This document shows, in pieces, positions 1-12,568 of a stretch of 64,000 bases of DNA. Under the pieces are notes generated by a model that was given only the letters and a program-made list of their open reading frames with translations, was not told the origin of the DNA and made no database searches. Made by a program: the position numbers and the translations under genes. The DNA is taken from NCBI RefSeq assembly GCF_042477335.2, contig NC_091255.1:25708501-25772500 (forward strand). The letters are read 5' to 3'. Each line of letters starts with the position of its first letter. The first letter of the stretch is position 1. The stretch is from Ovis canadensis. Taxonomy: Eukaryota > Chordata > Mammalia > Artiodactyla > Bovidae.

Positions 1-110
1 GCACAGCGAGCTCTGGGGAGAGAAAGGTTAACATTGGCTAATGAGCACCAGGCACACAGTTGGGCATTTTGCATACACGGCTTCATTTAATTGGCATATC
101 AACCCAGAGG

Positions 111-246
111 GATTTTCCAGGCAAGAACACTGGAGTAGGTTGCCGTTTCCTTCCCCAGGGGATCTTCCTGACCCAGGGAAGCATCTGGACCCACATCTTC
201 TGTCTCTTGCATTATCAGGTGGATTCTTCACCACTAAGCCACCCGA
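111..246 (-). mobile_element. Bov-tA SINE, partial
   Basis: Reverse-orientation Bov-tA: attttccaggcaagaacact, then the gatcttcctgacccaggga block and the head ending in ccactaagccac. Confidence 0.85.
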
Positions 247-1852
247 GAGGCTCAATGAGGCATCAGCCTTGATTTTTACAGATGAGAGAGCTTAGGACCA
301 GAGAGATTAAGAAACTTGTCCAAGCTCACACAATGACTGAACCCAAGTTTGAATCTAATTCTGTCTGACTTCAAAGCACTTGCTCATCTCATACTCAATT
401 CTGATCCCTAGTTTCTTCTTCGTTCAGAATCTGAGTCTGATGTTTCTGCTCCAGGGTAGGAGGTGGGGGTAGGGGCCATGGGAGAAAAGATCTACAGTGA
501 TACATACAGACACTAGTGAACTAGGGACTTGGGCTGTGTCTGTCCTCTGGGAAACCACACCTGGCTGGATCTCCAGCTCCCCAACCAGCCCCTCCCAAGA
601 AAAGAGGCAAGTTCCGCCAACTTCCAAAGGGCTAGAAGAGACCCACCCCAAAGATGGTGCTTCCACCTCATCCATGAGCCGCCAACAGCAACCAGATCGA
701 GAGACATATTTGTCCTGTGCTGGAGACAAAAGGAAAACGACACAGCAGCAGAATCGGAGATCCTGCCGCCTGGCAGACGCTTTTAAGGCCTTCAGGACCC
801 TTTCCTCACTACTAAAGGATCAGCATCTCAGGGCTGGAGGGAGCCAGGTGGTCCAGGACTTGCCAGGGCTCAGAGAAGAGATGGGAAGAGCTGCTGGGAA
901 ACTTCTCCACTTCTAGCCCCACACCTGTGGATGGTATCTGAGAGGTGAAGGGCTCTCTTCAGCTAAGGGCTCTGGTCCGGGCTGAAATGCAGGGACACTG
1001 ACACCACAACCACCTTAGCGCGGTGGTTCCCAGTCTGGTTCCGAAAGCAGGTATTGAAAGGGAGGGAAAAGGACAAAAACAGGACTCTGGATACCGGCGA
1101 TAGAGCCCACAGATAGAAAAGTCAAAGTGGGGAGTGGTTTAGACTCCAGGTTTCCAACACAGAGGGTGCAAATTTCATCCCTGGTCAGGAAACCAAGATC
1201 CCACATGCCTCACAGCCAGCCAAGAAAACGGAACATAAACAACAGAAGCAATATTGTAACAAATTCAACAAAGACTTTTTAAATGGTCCATATAAAAAGA
1301 AATCTGAAAAAGAAAAGTCAAAGTAATTCTGAGTATTTCCCATTCACAGCTCACCAGCAAGACAGGAAAGTTACCCAGCGTGTGCTCAGCATTGATGAGC
1401 AGACAATCCAATAAAGTGTCCCCTGTCATCAGGAATCCTTCCATCCTTCTACAAGAGTTGATCCCCAGCTTCCCTGTTGATTCCCTGTTGTGAATCCATC
1501 TTCTCAAGTGGGGAACTGGCATGCACTGTGCTGGTGAGAAGCATCTTGCTTTTTAGGAGAAATTGGGTGGATGACACATCTCAGTGATGAGCAAGGTACC
1601 AATCTTGGGCTTGGGAAATGGGTTCTTGGTTCTCTAAAATCAGGCTGAGGGATTTGCTGACTTGAATTAGGGCACAGAAAATGAAATGGGAACAGACATG
1701 GAGGTCCAAACATACTTAATGGCACAGGATATGAACCAAGGCAGCTCCCGAGCCAGTGCCCTCTCCAAAGAGCAAGGTTGACTCTGAGATCCTGGGAAGA
1801 AGCAAAGTATTCCAGGTGTTCCTATATGCTTGTGATGGAAATGATGGAATTT

Positions 1853-2061
1853 GGATGCCTGGTGGCTCAGATGGTATAGAATCTGGCTGCAAAGCAGGAG
1901 ACCCATGTTCGATCCCTAGGTTGGGAAGATCCCTAAATTGAGAAGGTAACAGCTACCCACTTCAGTATATTTGCCTGAAGAATTCTGTGGATAGAGGAGC
2001 CTGGCAGGCTACAGTCCACAGAGTTGCAAAGAGTTGAACAAGACCGAGCAACTAACACACA
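1853..2061 (+). mobile_element. Bov-tA SINE
   Basis: tRNA-Glu-like head (ggtggctcagatggt, ttcgatccct), then the conserved body and the tail gagcaactaacacac. Moderately diverged. Confidence 0.88.
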
Positions 2062-2399
2062 CTAGATTAGGCAGTTGTGATTCTGGGTCCTACAAAGGTC
2101 TCAAATAGTGAAAAATGCTCCTCATCTTTCAATAACTGCTAAACAGATACCAAAGGAATGGGAACCCATCTTTCGTGGATGTCATCGCTAGTGTGGAAAC
2201 TACTGCCTGGTGGTATTTTCACCTGTCTGAACTCTGGGGAGGAGGTCTCTGAATATTTCATTTTGAGTCAGACCCACAAGGCATCCTCGAGAGTCACAGC
2301 CCCTCTCCTTCCACCCTCAGTTCTCAGGTATATCCCAACACACACCACGCACTTGAATTTGACTCAATAACCGCACGCCTGAGAGAAAGCTAAGTATGT

Positions 2400-3022
2400 A
2401 TTTACTCTCCACCTAGTGGTAGCTAGGTAAAATTGCAGGCATAATGATAAGGGAATGATCAACTCTACATTGCTCACCTTCAAACCCAAACCTATAAAGG
2501 GAAGTAGGCACTCAGATCCTCAGGGACCAGGCACACAACACAAACAAATGAAAAAGGCCAAGTGAGAGAGTACAAGTATTGTCAAGAAAAGGCAACTCCT
2601 ACTTAGTTCCAACTGATTGTCCACTTTGGAAAATGCAGATCAGAGCTGCTTCATCATCTTCTGATTGTTTGAGAGAAGCCAGAAATTCTGATTTTAATGT
2701 GAAACCTCCTGGTGCTGAAGACGGTGGCTGGATTTTCTTGAAAGCACTAGGTGAGCTAAATACAGCTTACAGTCCTCCCATTTTCAAAGCTCAGCTGTAC
2801 AGATGGTGACTGTCATCTCCCCTAATTGTGGGATTAGACTGCCACTCACCAGCTGCCGTCTGTAACTACAACAGAGGCGCCAACTGCTTTACTACACAGA
2901 CACAGCTGGACTCCCCAGCCCTGGAGAACAGCTAGCTCTACCGGAAGAAGTGGGAGGCTCCGCGGAGCCACCCAGTGGTGGCAGCTGCCTGGCCCCTGTG
3001 ACCAGTCGCTGGCCAGTAGGCA
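2400..3022 (-). other. TMEM98: TMEM98 3' UTR region, poly(A) site not fixed
   Basis: This is the sequence after the TMEM98 stop. No perfect AATAAA is seen on the minus strand. Variant signals are ATTAAA at 2698-2693 and AGTAAA at 2893-2888 and 2406-2401. I cannot say which is used, so the lower limit is a guess. Confidence 0.4.
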
Positions 3023-3230
3023 CTAAATGGCTGACTGCTCCTGAAGGAAGCCTTCGGGGCCTGGGAGGCCTTTATCTGGCTCAGAAGCTAAGGCTGCTTC
3101 TCGAAGGACTTCCAGGTGCTCCTCGGCGGCTGTCAGCGACTGGTCAATCCAATCCAGGCCTCCAGTCAGGTGGCAGGCATTCCTGGTCACCAGCACCAGA
3201 TGACTCACAGACAGGAGCAGGGCAGTTGTC
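3023..3230 (-). CDS. TMEM98: TMEM98 last coding exon
   Basis: After a long T-tract acceptor (ttttttctag) the exon encodes residues 159-226, TTALLLSVSHLVLVTRNACH through the C terminus GFLQEQSAI, with stop TAG at 3025-3023. It carries Ala193 and His196, the sites mutated in human nanophthalmos. Confidence 0.96.
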
Positions 3231-6200
3231 CTAGAAAAAAAAAAAAAAACAGGATCAGCTTCCCTAGGATCTAAGGGACTTTGCCCTAAAGCCCAAAGGG
3301 ACAGAGTTTAGACTAGGGTTTCCCAAGCTGAGTCCCATCCTCAAGAGGTTGCTAGGTGTGTCATTTAAAACGGGTTCCATGCTCAAATAAATTTGGGAAC
3401 ATCCGGGTTAAACAAAGGTAACTGAAGCCCTTCTCAGATGATAAAGTTCTAAGAAAAGAATGTAATACTCTTTGAGTCTCACTAACTTATTTAAGACTGG
3501 GAGCCGACTTCCTGCAACACATCCAATAACATCTCCCAGAAGAGGGTTCTGTGGGACAGTCTGGATCTAGTCAATGGGATAAGCACATCCCCAGCTGCTG
3601 CCCACTTAAAGACAGGATGTTCATACCCCACCTTGGGCATCACGTATTGATTCTGAATCAATAAGACCCAGCGCTGGTTTACCATATTCTCACAAAAAAT
3701 TTAACTGCAAACCAAATAGAGGAGGCGGCTTGTTTTTTCAGTACTGAAAACCTCACTGCAGAGTGTCTTCTCAATAGTGAGTAGGCATGATGCATTTGGG
3801 AATGCATTACAGATGATGAGCCCATGAACACAGCTGGGCAGTAATCGAAGTAGGGTAGAGAAACCAACAGAATTGCTGTGACCCACAGCCTGTCTGGCAA
3901 TTAGTACACAACGGGCCTGTGAAACAGCCATATAAATCCGAGAGACAAAGGAACGTGCTTTGTTTTGTTTCAAGTGGGTTTGCATTTGGTAGAGGAACGT
4001 TAACAGTCTCAAAAGCGTAAGTATGCTCTGTGTATAAGCGCCGATCATGAGACAGGGTTCCTGGGCATGTGCTGAGAAGGTGAGCACAGCTTTAGCTGAC
4101 CTGTCACTGCCAGTCTCAATTCCTGCCCACCACCCACACCAGCGACCCACTGGGCAGTACTCACAGCTGAGGTGTGTCTGCTTCAGGGGTCCAAAGAGCA
4201 GAGATGGCCATGGGGGCAATGGGAGGGCGGGGAGGTGCAGATAACTTAGCTTGGATGGACGTTTCATCATAGAAAATCCAAAATCCAAGACTGTTTCTTC
4301 TTCCTGCTCCTCTGGGGTTTCAGGAAGAACTCTGGCCACAAGCATCCAGCCAGGCCTGGCTTACTGGTTGGCTGACCCTTCACAGTGAAGTGAATGGTAC
4401 CCAAAGCTGGGGCAGTCTTGGGAACCCAACAGAGCAGCCTTCTCCTCCACCACCAAAACAGCCAACCTCACAGATCTGATAACATGGGGAGCTTTCAGTG
4501 TGAAAAGACACACGGCCACCCCACCCCTCTCACCGGGCATCCAGGAGCTTTGGGTCCAACGGAGGGTACATGGATTTCACAACGTCATCCACTCTGAGGG
4601 GAGGCAAAAGGCTTTCAGTATTTCCCTTTTCTTATGGCCTTTTCTCCTTCCTTTCTTTCTTTACCCCAAAGCTTCTCTTTAGACATTCCAGACCCAGCCT
4701 TTAGTGATTTTCTGTAACTGTATTCTCAGACAGGTACTTAAACAGAAAAACTTCAGTGACTTTTCTAGGGGGTCCAGTGGCTAAGACTCTGGGCTACCAA
4801 TGCAGGGGGCCCAGGTTTGATCCCTGGTCAGGGAACTAGATCCCACATGCCACAGTAAACACCCAGTGCAGCCAAACAAATAAGTGAAAATTCAATCTTT
4901 TTGAAATAAATAAATGAAAATAAATTTTAAAAGTTTAAAGAGATAAAATTAATTAATTAAAGACTGACTTCTGTTTAGAGAATATTTCTTCTGGTTTTCA
5001 TTTCCAAAGGCTTAAAAAGTACAATTTCACACATGTGAAATGATGTTCAAGATATACTACGACATCAAAAAGGCAAACTGCCAAACAAGATACAAAGTCT
5101 GATGGATCCTATTTGCATAAAAATGAATAAACAATAGCTATGACATTTGGCAGGAAGTGAGGGACCAATCTGCAGAAATACTTACCATTCAACAGTGACT
5201 GATTACTTCCAGGAATTGGGATGGGGTGGGACTGGGGGGTGGTGGGTCCCTTCACTTTTCAGATTCTCTATTTCTGCAATGTTTTAACTTTTACAAACGC
5301 TTATTACTTTTGTATTAAAAAAACAAACAAACTAACATGGTTACAGGTAGATATTCAGAACACTAAAAAAATGCTCCAAGTTTAATTTGGGTACAAACTG
5401 CTCCACTGGATTTCCTGCAGCACATGATACAGTTCATAGTTAATTTTTTAAAAAGTCAAACTCAAGAAAGAACTACTTATTCATCCTTATGTGCATGATT
5501 CCATGTTTTCGTTCAAATTTCTTGCTCCTGGACCATTTAGTCAAGAAGCAAAAAATAATGATGTGTTGTTTGATTTCCAAAAGCACTTGCAAACAGGCTT
5601 GAAGGTCCTTGTCTTGGGGCTGAGGGGCTGGTGAGGAAGCGCAGAAGCTCAGTCACTCAATGCCCCACTCGGCCAGCCCTTTTTCCTACCCTGTAGCTGA
5701 AGCCACTCTTCTTGAAACTAGTATGCTATCAATACACTGTACGAAATAGAATAAGAAAAACCATGGGGCTAAAGGATGTGAGGGCAGAAAGAGAGAGCAA
5801 GGACCCTAACTGATTTATGGCAGGGATCATTCTGGAAGCAGTCCAAGGTGCTCAGTAGGACAGGCCAGTGAGCGCCCCACGTGAGGTCCACCCTCTGAGT
5901 ACTGTCACACCCTTGCTCTAGCACCGCTGCTAGTCCTGACCCCCCAGGACTCCACTGGGACTCAGAAATCGCCCTCTCTCTCCTTCTCCACGCCCTCCTG
6001 GTGATGCTGCCTTGGATCCTGGCGTCACAGGAATTTGCCAGGACCTGGGACGGCTCTTGGAAGTGACAGGAGGTATGAGGGAGGTCCAGCAGGTACTAGA
6101 GGAAGGGCTGGTGCTTGCTCGGAGCCTGGGTCCACTTCAGGCCAGGGGCCAACCTAGGCTGACCCCCTTCCTGTAGCCACACCCACCCGGGACAGCTCCA

Positions 6201-9200
6201 GAGACAGCCCAGATCCTTCTGGATTATCTCCCTCCCACTGTCTCAACTCACTGAACTCCCTGGATGGAGTTCAAGTGCACCAACTCTTTCACATTCCCTC
6301 CAAGGACTGGTTCCTTGAGATCCATCCCAGCCCACAGGCGAAAGCGAGGACCCTTGGAACTCAGGAGGCTGATGTAAGAAAACCTCCTGAACTGGGGAAA
6401 AAAAAAACTCCTGGCTCAGGCACATCCACATACCAGCCACCAGATGGCAGCTCCAACTCAGTACCACCCTTCCCTCTAAGAAAAAGAGCTTTCTTCACAA
6501 AACCAAGGCCAGATGAGGGGGTGGAGCTGTTGTTGCCTGCAGTCCAGCTGGTTGCCTCCTACATGGGATTCTGCAGACAGCCTGGAATCTGGGAGATATG
6601 AATGGTCCCTTCACCTCCCACCCAGGCTTGGGGACTGCTGGCCGGGCCATGGATGGGGCCAGGGCTGGTCTCAGTACAGATGTCAGCTGGGATGGGGCGC
6701 GCGGGAAGCTCACTGCTCACCGGGGTGTGGGCACCCGTGGCAAGTGCGCTTGCTGGCCCAGAGCCCAGGAAGGTGTGCCCAGGGGAAGGAGAGCTGGCCC
6801 AGCTGGCATGGGATGGAGGAAGAGGGCGCTGGGGGGCCCTAGTCATATGCTGGCACTTCCCAAAAAACCTACGGGAGGGGTCACGCTGGAGGGGAGGGGA
6901 GCCTGTGACACCACCCTAGCCTGAAAAGTCTCCCAGCCTCTAAACCTTCCTGGGCTCTCTGGGACTGTGTGGGGCATAAACCATTCAAGTTCCCCCGGAG
7001 TTGCTCAGGGGACCCTGCCCCTGCCCCCACCCCCACTTCTGACCCCCCCCCCGCTCCCCCAGAGTGTGGGGACCTCACCTGGGGCTGATGCGCTTGGCCA
7101 CCACGATGATGTCACTGACGCTGGCCGAGGTCTTCATCTTGGCCCCTGAGCCCATTGTCATGGCAACGAGCTTCTCCGTCAGAGTGTGGCAGATCTACCG
7201 CAACAGGGAGCAGAGAGGTGATGGCGGGGGGGACCCAGACCCCGAGGGTTTCTGCTATCCCACAGAGCCCCATCCCACGGCTGGGCCCCCCAACCTCACG
7301 GTGAAGTGAAAAGCACACAAAGATGACAGGGACGGAAGAGGCAAACCCAAGGCACAGCCGGATAAGGAGGGAGGGGTGGGAACCTCAGACCAGGGCCAGG
7401 GCTTCTCGGCTTAAGAGAAGTCTGAGCTGAAATAATCTGTCCTAAGAAAAATCATGTGCTCTACCTTCATCCTCTCCCTTCAGGGCCAAAACCTATTTTC
7501 TCTCTCGATTCCTTCACCTCCTGGCTTTTTCTTCCAAAATGATAAAGATCTCTGCAGGCACCCTCAGAAACATGGCCAGACAAGCAGAATTTATACCAAC
7601 AATTTTCTGGGATAACATTTTAGCATGTTTGTCATGATGATGATAAAAGGGCTATGGGGAAGAAAAAAAAAAGGCAGGAAAATAGCAAGACCAGGACACA
7701 GGGCCTTTCTCACCATCCACCAGCAGCACTGGCCACCCCTAAAGCTTTGCTCCTCACTTTCATGCCCCCCTCCCAATGTCAGAACCTGGATGTGCTTCTG
7801 TCCCTGGGGAAGAATTTCCATCAACTTCATCACATATACATGGGGCTGGAAGAGAGGCAGAAAGAAGCCGGAGAGCCCACCCAGGGGACAGCCCAGGCCC
7901 TTCCCTCGAGGCCCCACCATAGGGTCTCCAGGGCAGGTGGCCAAGCAGCAGGGTCTCGAGCGCTCAAGAGGAAGCTGAGAGGGTCTCAGGATGGACCACT
8001 GAGCCCAGTAAGACTCCTCCCGGCTGATTTATCCCCCTCCTCAGCTATCATTCATCCCCCTCCTCAGCTGTCATTCATCCCCCTCCTCTAACAGATAAGG
8101 GCAGGGGACAAAACCCAAAGACAGAAGGAAGACGTAACGTGGCATCGCTACTCCAGTCATTAGACCCGTCCATCCCCATCTATAACCACGGAGTGAGGTA
8201 AGAAAGGGAAAAACAAACATCATATATTAACGCATAGAAATGGGATCTAGAAAGATGGTACTGATGAACCTATCTGCAGGGCAGCAAGGGAGATGCAGAC
8301 ACAGAGAAGCGACTTACAGACACAGCACGGGGAGGAAGGAGAGGGTGGGATGAATGGAGAGAGTAACATGGAAACATACACATCACCATATGTGAAACAG
8401 ACAGTCAGCGGGAATGTGCTGTATGACTCAGGGAACTCAACCGGGGCTCTGAGTCAACCTAAAGGGGTGGGATGCAGTGGGAGGTGGGAGGGAGGGGACA
8501 TATGTATACCTATGGCTGTTTCACGTTGCTGTATAGCAGAAACCAACACGATATTGTAAAGCAATTATCTTTCAATTAAAAATAAATAAAAATTTTTTAA
8601 AAAGAGCTTCTTGGAACTCAATAATTAGCCTGGACTCTGGGACAACATCTTACCAGGCACTTCTTTGTCCCCTAAGAGAAGAGCTAAAGAAGAGGTGGGA
8701 CAAAAGGCTTTTTAATATTTTGTACTGAATGATATGTGCCATTTTCAATTTCAAAAAAGCTGCCTTTTTTGAGATCTTGAATAATTGATAGACAAAGAGA
8801 GAAAAGTGTGGTTTCCCAGGTTACTACTGAAATGAACAATATTTGCCACTGGCCAAACACTTCAACATTATTATTGTCCTAAGAAGTCTGAGAATGTCAG
8901 GCAAGAATTGGCAAACAAATGCTAAAACTGTAAAAATTACCCCAAAACAATAAAAATTACCCCAAACTATAAAAATTACACAAAACTGTAAAAAGTACCC
9001 TAAACGCAAATTGGATGCAACTCTCCACCCTGTCCTGGAGGGTGTTGGCTTAAAAAATAAATCAATAAACAGTCTGCTCTCAGGTTGAAGTATCATGGTT
9101 TGGATTTTTTAACAGATTGTCCTGTCTGGCTGACCACTGTCACAGAGAGGGCTGGTGAGGAACTTTCTAGTAACTGGAGATGCCCTAATACAGAGCTCAA

Positions 9201-12200
9201 CTCACTTCAAGGGCTGAGCCCTCAGTTCATGGAAGAAAGTGCCCAGGAGAAGCTGGGAACTGCCCTTCTCCCCAGAATGGCTGCGGTCTTGCTCTGCTAT
9301 TCTGCGCGCAGCTTTCTGCCTGGTCGGTGAACATGTGGTTGGTCACTGCCTCTGCTGTCTTTCCACTGCCCACTGTACTGTGAGGACCAGGTGGAGGAAA
9401 GCCTTTGAAAGGGCCTCTTGAATTCAAAGGAGAACAGACCAGGAGTGGAAGTGAACAGAAGGAACTCCCAAGAGCTACAAGAGGCCCCCTGCAGGGATCA
9501 GCGCTCCTCCCAAAGTCCCTCCTCCTGGACAGTCTGTGCACCCAGATGCTTTGGTGACCACCCCCTTTATTCTCCTGGGGAAATCGAAGAGTATTACCTT
9601 CAAGATGGCGATGCAATGGGACATGAGACCCCTGCGGAGACAAGAAGCGTTTGTCAGGGCTTCTCCAGAGAGGCCCACCTCCCTCCAGCCACCACCTCCA
9701 CGCCTCCTCCAGCTCTGACCCCCAGGCCCGGCTGGACACCTCCCTCCAGCCACTACCTCCACGCCTCCTCCAGCTCTGACCCCCAGGCCCGGCTGGACAC
9801 CTCCCTCCAGCCACCACCTCCACGCCTCCTTCAGCTCTGACCCCCAGGCCCAGCTGGACACCACCTGAGAGCCGGGACGCCTCAGCAGTAAAATGAACAA
9901 GCCCAGGAGCTAAAGCAGGAAGCCCTCTCTTTCCCCTGTCTTCCCCTTTCCCCTCCTGCACCCCACAGACTCCTCCAGCTAGTGCCACAATTCTGAGCTT
10001 CTGAGACTGTTCCCTCCACCCAGGGACTCCTTCCCCGTATCCTCTGCGTGGTGAACTCATCTTTCAAGTCCTGAAGGGACTGCCTGGAGGTCCAGCGATT
10101 AAGACTTCAAGCGTCCACTGCAGGGAGTAGGGGTTTTATCACCAGTAGGGGCCGGAGAGAAGCTCCCCATGCTGCACAGTGCAGCCAAAAAAAAAGGCCC
10201 AGGACAAAAGGCGCCCACTCTTGGAAAGCCTTCAGAAGTCCACCCCACTCCTCCAGCCCAGCAGTTCTATATATGCCGCCTCCTCCGTGTGCTCACTGCA
10301 CCTGCAGAGACCCATCCCTTCCCTCCATCATTTCTGAAACAGTGTATTTAGTAGAATTCTGTCTCCACCACCAGTCTCAAAGCTGCATTGCCTGGCCCAG
10401 AGCCTGCACATCACACCAGTTAACACCCACCCAGTGAATGAAGGGCTGAGCGACAGGGAAGGGGGCAGCACACACTTCTGAACCCACAGCGGGGTGGAGG
10501 GATCCCCGAGGGGCCCTAGAGACAAAGGCTGCATCCCTGGAGCCTGAGGGCCATATTCACGGGCGCCTCAAGGATAACCCAAGCACATCACGGTGACTTT
10601 ATAACAACTCTGCCACACATCTACGGGACTCAGTGTTCGGGTCTGCAAAATGGGGAGAGTGAGGACAATCACTGTGGTGTCACACTCTAGGTCCCCCCAC
10701 GGTGAGGGCAGGGGAAAAGCGGCAATGGACACAGCGCTCCAGGGTGCTCAGCCAAGCTCGGGCGACGGAAGCCAGGAAAGGGCACCCAGACGCCCGATTC
10801 GCCACCCCCTGGCAGCTGGAGAAAAGTGAACAGTCCCCAAGGCCTTACGAGGCATCTTCAATCCAGTCTTCGTTCTCCAGAATGGCCTCGATGTGAGGGT
10901 TGGTGATGACAACGTCATCCAGTTCTAGCTCAGAGGGCTCAGACTGGGTCTCCATGGCGCCGATGAGGTCCACGATGGGCCTGGAAGGAAGAGCCCAGGT
11001 AAGTGGGTTCCTGCCGACTCTCTCCCCATCGAGGCCCACATACCCTCCGAAAGGATAAGTGGAATGAGTAAGCGCAAGCAAGAACTTGTTCTGGATCCAA
11101 ACCGAAGGCTAGTGGGACTTCAGGGTGGGCCAGGCACGTGGTGAGGCAGTGAGTCAAGGAGGCAGGGCACAGGAACACAAGAAAAAACAACACAGGACAA
11201 GAAGAGCTGCTCAGAGAAAGGCAGGGCTGCAACCATAATCATTACAAAGATATCCTAAACAGGGACGCTCTTTCAGGACAAAACAACACCCATTTGTAAC
11301 TTGTTTCCCCTTCAGGCCTACCTTTTATAGAGAAGTTCAAGTTCCTATTACCCAAACTGACCTGCACCCCCTACTTGTTCCGTAGAATCAGCTTCTGGGA
11401 GCCACCTTCGTCCACCCACATGATCCCACCCCCTCCAAGTTATACTAGAGAAGAGGGGGATGTAAAAACACCTCCTGCTTTAAAACAGGGTTCTTGAAAA
11501 CATGAGACACCATCGCAGAGCTCTCCTGGGTCACACAAATGGGCATTTACTAATTATGAGCCACTCGACAGAGATGCTGATAGGATTCAAAAGGGTAAGA
11601 GAAACTCAGGGTTTAGTGGTCAGTGTCCCTTGGGATCTAGCAATTAAAATATCCCTAAACTGAAAATAACATCTTGATTACCAAGTAGGTTTCATGTGAA
11701 GAACATCATGAAGAAATCTGTGCAGAGATGAGACATGATCCTATGCTGGGGTTTTGCAACCCCCAAGTGTCTATTGCTTCAATGTGTGGCTTGGAGTGCG
11801 GGGTGTTGGATTTCTGCTCCTACGAGGTTGTTTGGGAGGCTTCCCAGGTGGTGCTAGGGGTAAAGAACCCGCCTGCCACTGTAGGAGACATAAGAGACTC
11901 AGGTTCTATCCCTGGGTCAGGAAGATCCCCTGGAGGAGGGCAAGGCAACCCACTCCAGTATTCTTGCCTGAAGAATCCCATGGACAGGGGAGCCTGGTGG
12001 GCGCTGGTCCACAGGGTCACGCAAAGTCAGACATGACTGAAGCGACTCAGCACTGACGGACGCACGAGGTTGGTTAGAAAGGGGTTGTGCTGTGCTGTGC
12101 TTAGTCGCTCAGTTGTGTCCGACTCTTTGCGACCCCCTGGACTGTAGCCCACCAGGCTCCTCTGTCCATGGTTTGGCCTGCTCAAATGTTAAGTGGCCAG

Positions 12201-12568
12201 TTGGGGATAGACGGGTGCTAGGTGAGCACATTCACAGAGTCCAAGGCGGCTCAGGATGCTGGGGAGCTTACGGAACATTCTTAAGCCCTGAGACTTTTAC
12301 TGGGAATGACAGCCTTAGGGTACCATTTTCAAGATGAAAGTCGAGTGACAGTTGCCCAACACCAAACTTCTTTTCTCTTTTGTTGGGGCATCAGGGCACA
12401 GTCCCTCTCTCGTCCTTTCCCTCCCCGGGCCACTCACTTGGAATCATAGCACTGCAGGAGGTCTCGAGGCCGACAGTAGCGCTGCCTGCAAACCACTACC
12501 AAGGCTGCAAAGGAGGCCAGAAAGATGGTGGCCAGCACGCCTATGGCAACAATCACCACGGTCTCCAT
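3023..12568 (-). CDS. TMEM98: TMEM98, transmembrane protein 98 (complete, 7 coding exons)
   Basis: Joining 12568-12438, 10980-10849, 9631-9598, 7194-7079, 4593-4534 and 3230-3023 (six segments; the last holds the stop) gives 226 codons plus TAG with no frame break, the usual mammalian TMEM98 length. All junctions are GT-AG. Residues 4-26 form one hydrophobic segment (TVVIVAIGVLATIFLASFAA), followed by a basic, Cys-rich stretch (CRQRYCRPR) that may be palmitoylated. The rest is soluble, with an acidic stretch (SELELDD) and a helical C-terminal domain. The family is a single-pass ER/plasma-membrane protein that binds the membrane-bound transcription factor MYRF and restrains its self-cleavage; human variants A193P and H196P cause nanophthalmos. 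Here residues 193 and 196 are the normal Ala and His, which also checks the numbering. Identification is from remembered human sequence. Note: the summary's count of seven exons includes the 5' UTR exon; six carry coding sequence. Confidence 0.97.
4534..4593 (-). CDS. TMEM98: TMEM98 coding exon 5
   Basis: 60 nt between acceptor cctcccctcag and donor GTGAGA. It encodes VDDVVKSMYPPLDPKLLDA flanked by split Arg codons (AG|A and CG|G). Confidence 0.95.
4758..4920 (+). mobile_element. CHR-type tRNA SINE
   Basis: Matches the CHR pattern (ggtccagtggctaagactct, gtttgatccctggtcaggga, cccacatgcc), ending in an A-rich aaataaataaatg tail. Confidence 0.82.
7079..7194 (-). CDS. TMEM98: TMEM98 coding exon 4
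   Basis: 116 nt from acceptor ttgcggtag to donor GTGAGG. It encodes ICHTLTEKLVAMTMGSGAKM and continues to VVAKRISP plus AG of the split Arg codon. Longer ORFs on both strands over this region are frame shadows. Confidence 0.95.
8027..8092 (+). repeat. Short tandem repeat, about 23 bp x 3
   Basis: The motif atccccctcctcagct recurs three times with small changes inside a TMEM98 intron. Confidence 0.75.
8222..8602 (+). mobile_element. L1 3' end, 5'-truncated
   Basis: Ruminant L1 3' terminus: gagggtgggatgaatgg, a G-rich stretch, gctgtatagcagaaaccaac, attgtaaagcaattat and an A-rich end. Confidence 0.82.
9598..9631 (-). CDS. TMEM98: TMEM98 coding exon 3 (34-nt microexon)
   Basis: Only 34 nt: it completes Ser88 (TC|G) and encodes GLMSHCIAILK, ending at donor GTAATA. 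The acceptor is cttgtctccgcag. The exon is too short to be found by ORF length and is recognised from the protein and perfect phase. A G-rich minisatellite lies 45 nt upstream in the transcript sense (9676-9858). Confidence 0.94.
9676..9858 (+). repeat. 61-bp minisatellite, 3 copies
   Basis: Three copies start at 9676, 9737 and 9798 with the same opening (cacctccctccagccac) and a period of exactly 61 bp, differing by only a few bases. The minus (TMEM98 sense) strand is G-rich with many GG/GGG runs. It lies in the intron just before the 34-nt exon. Confidence 0.95.
10075..10193 (+). mobile_element. CHR-type tRNA SINE, short
   Basis: Starts gggactgcctggaggtccag, ends cagtgcagcc plus A-run. Diverged. 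Confidence 0.7.
10849..10980 (-). CDS. TMEM98: TMEM98 coding exon 2
   Basis: 132 nt between acceptor cttccttccag and donor GTAAGG. It encodes PIVDLIGAMETQSEPSELEL and continues to NEDWIEDA, an acidic linker after the membrane segment. It enters and leaves in phase 2, matching its neighbours. Confidence 0.96.
11837..12055 (+). mobile_element. Bov-tA SINE
   Basis: Full-length copy from ggcttcccaggtggtgctag to catgactgaagcgactcagc in a TMEM98 intron. Confidence 0.93.
12088..12171 (-). mobile_element. Bov-tA SINE, truncated
   Basis: Reverse-orientation 3' half: gcttagtcgctcagttgtgt to aggctcctctgtccatgg. Confidence 0.88.

Larger units (their letters stand above)
1..2399. other. Sequence downstream of TMEM98, no gene seen
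   Basis: Contains a partial Bov-tA at 111-246, a likely MIR remnant at about 265-385 and a Bov-tA at 1853-2061. I recognise no exon in the rest. Confidence 0.5.
3231..12437 (-). other. TMEM98 introns between coding exons
   Basis: The introns are 3231-4533, 4594-7078, 7195-9597, 9632-10848 and 10981-12437. Apart from the repeats listed separately (CHR SINEs, L1 tail, Bov-tA copies, minisatellite) I see no gene in them. A 214-codon minus ORF at 3701-4345 and GC-rich ORFs at 6.2-6.9 kb have no recognisable protein similarity. Confidence 0.6.

Noticed and set aside
3701-4345. 214-codon minus ORF in a TMEM98 intron
   Set aside because: No recognisable domain, and it lies between two proven exons with consensus splice sites.
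9227-10060. 277-codon minus ORF
   Set aside because: Produced by the GC-rich minisatellite; it passes through the TMEM98 microexon in the wrong frame and has no family match.
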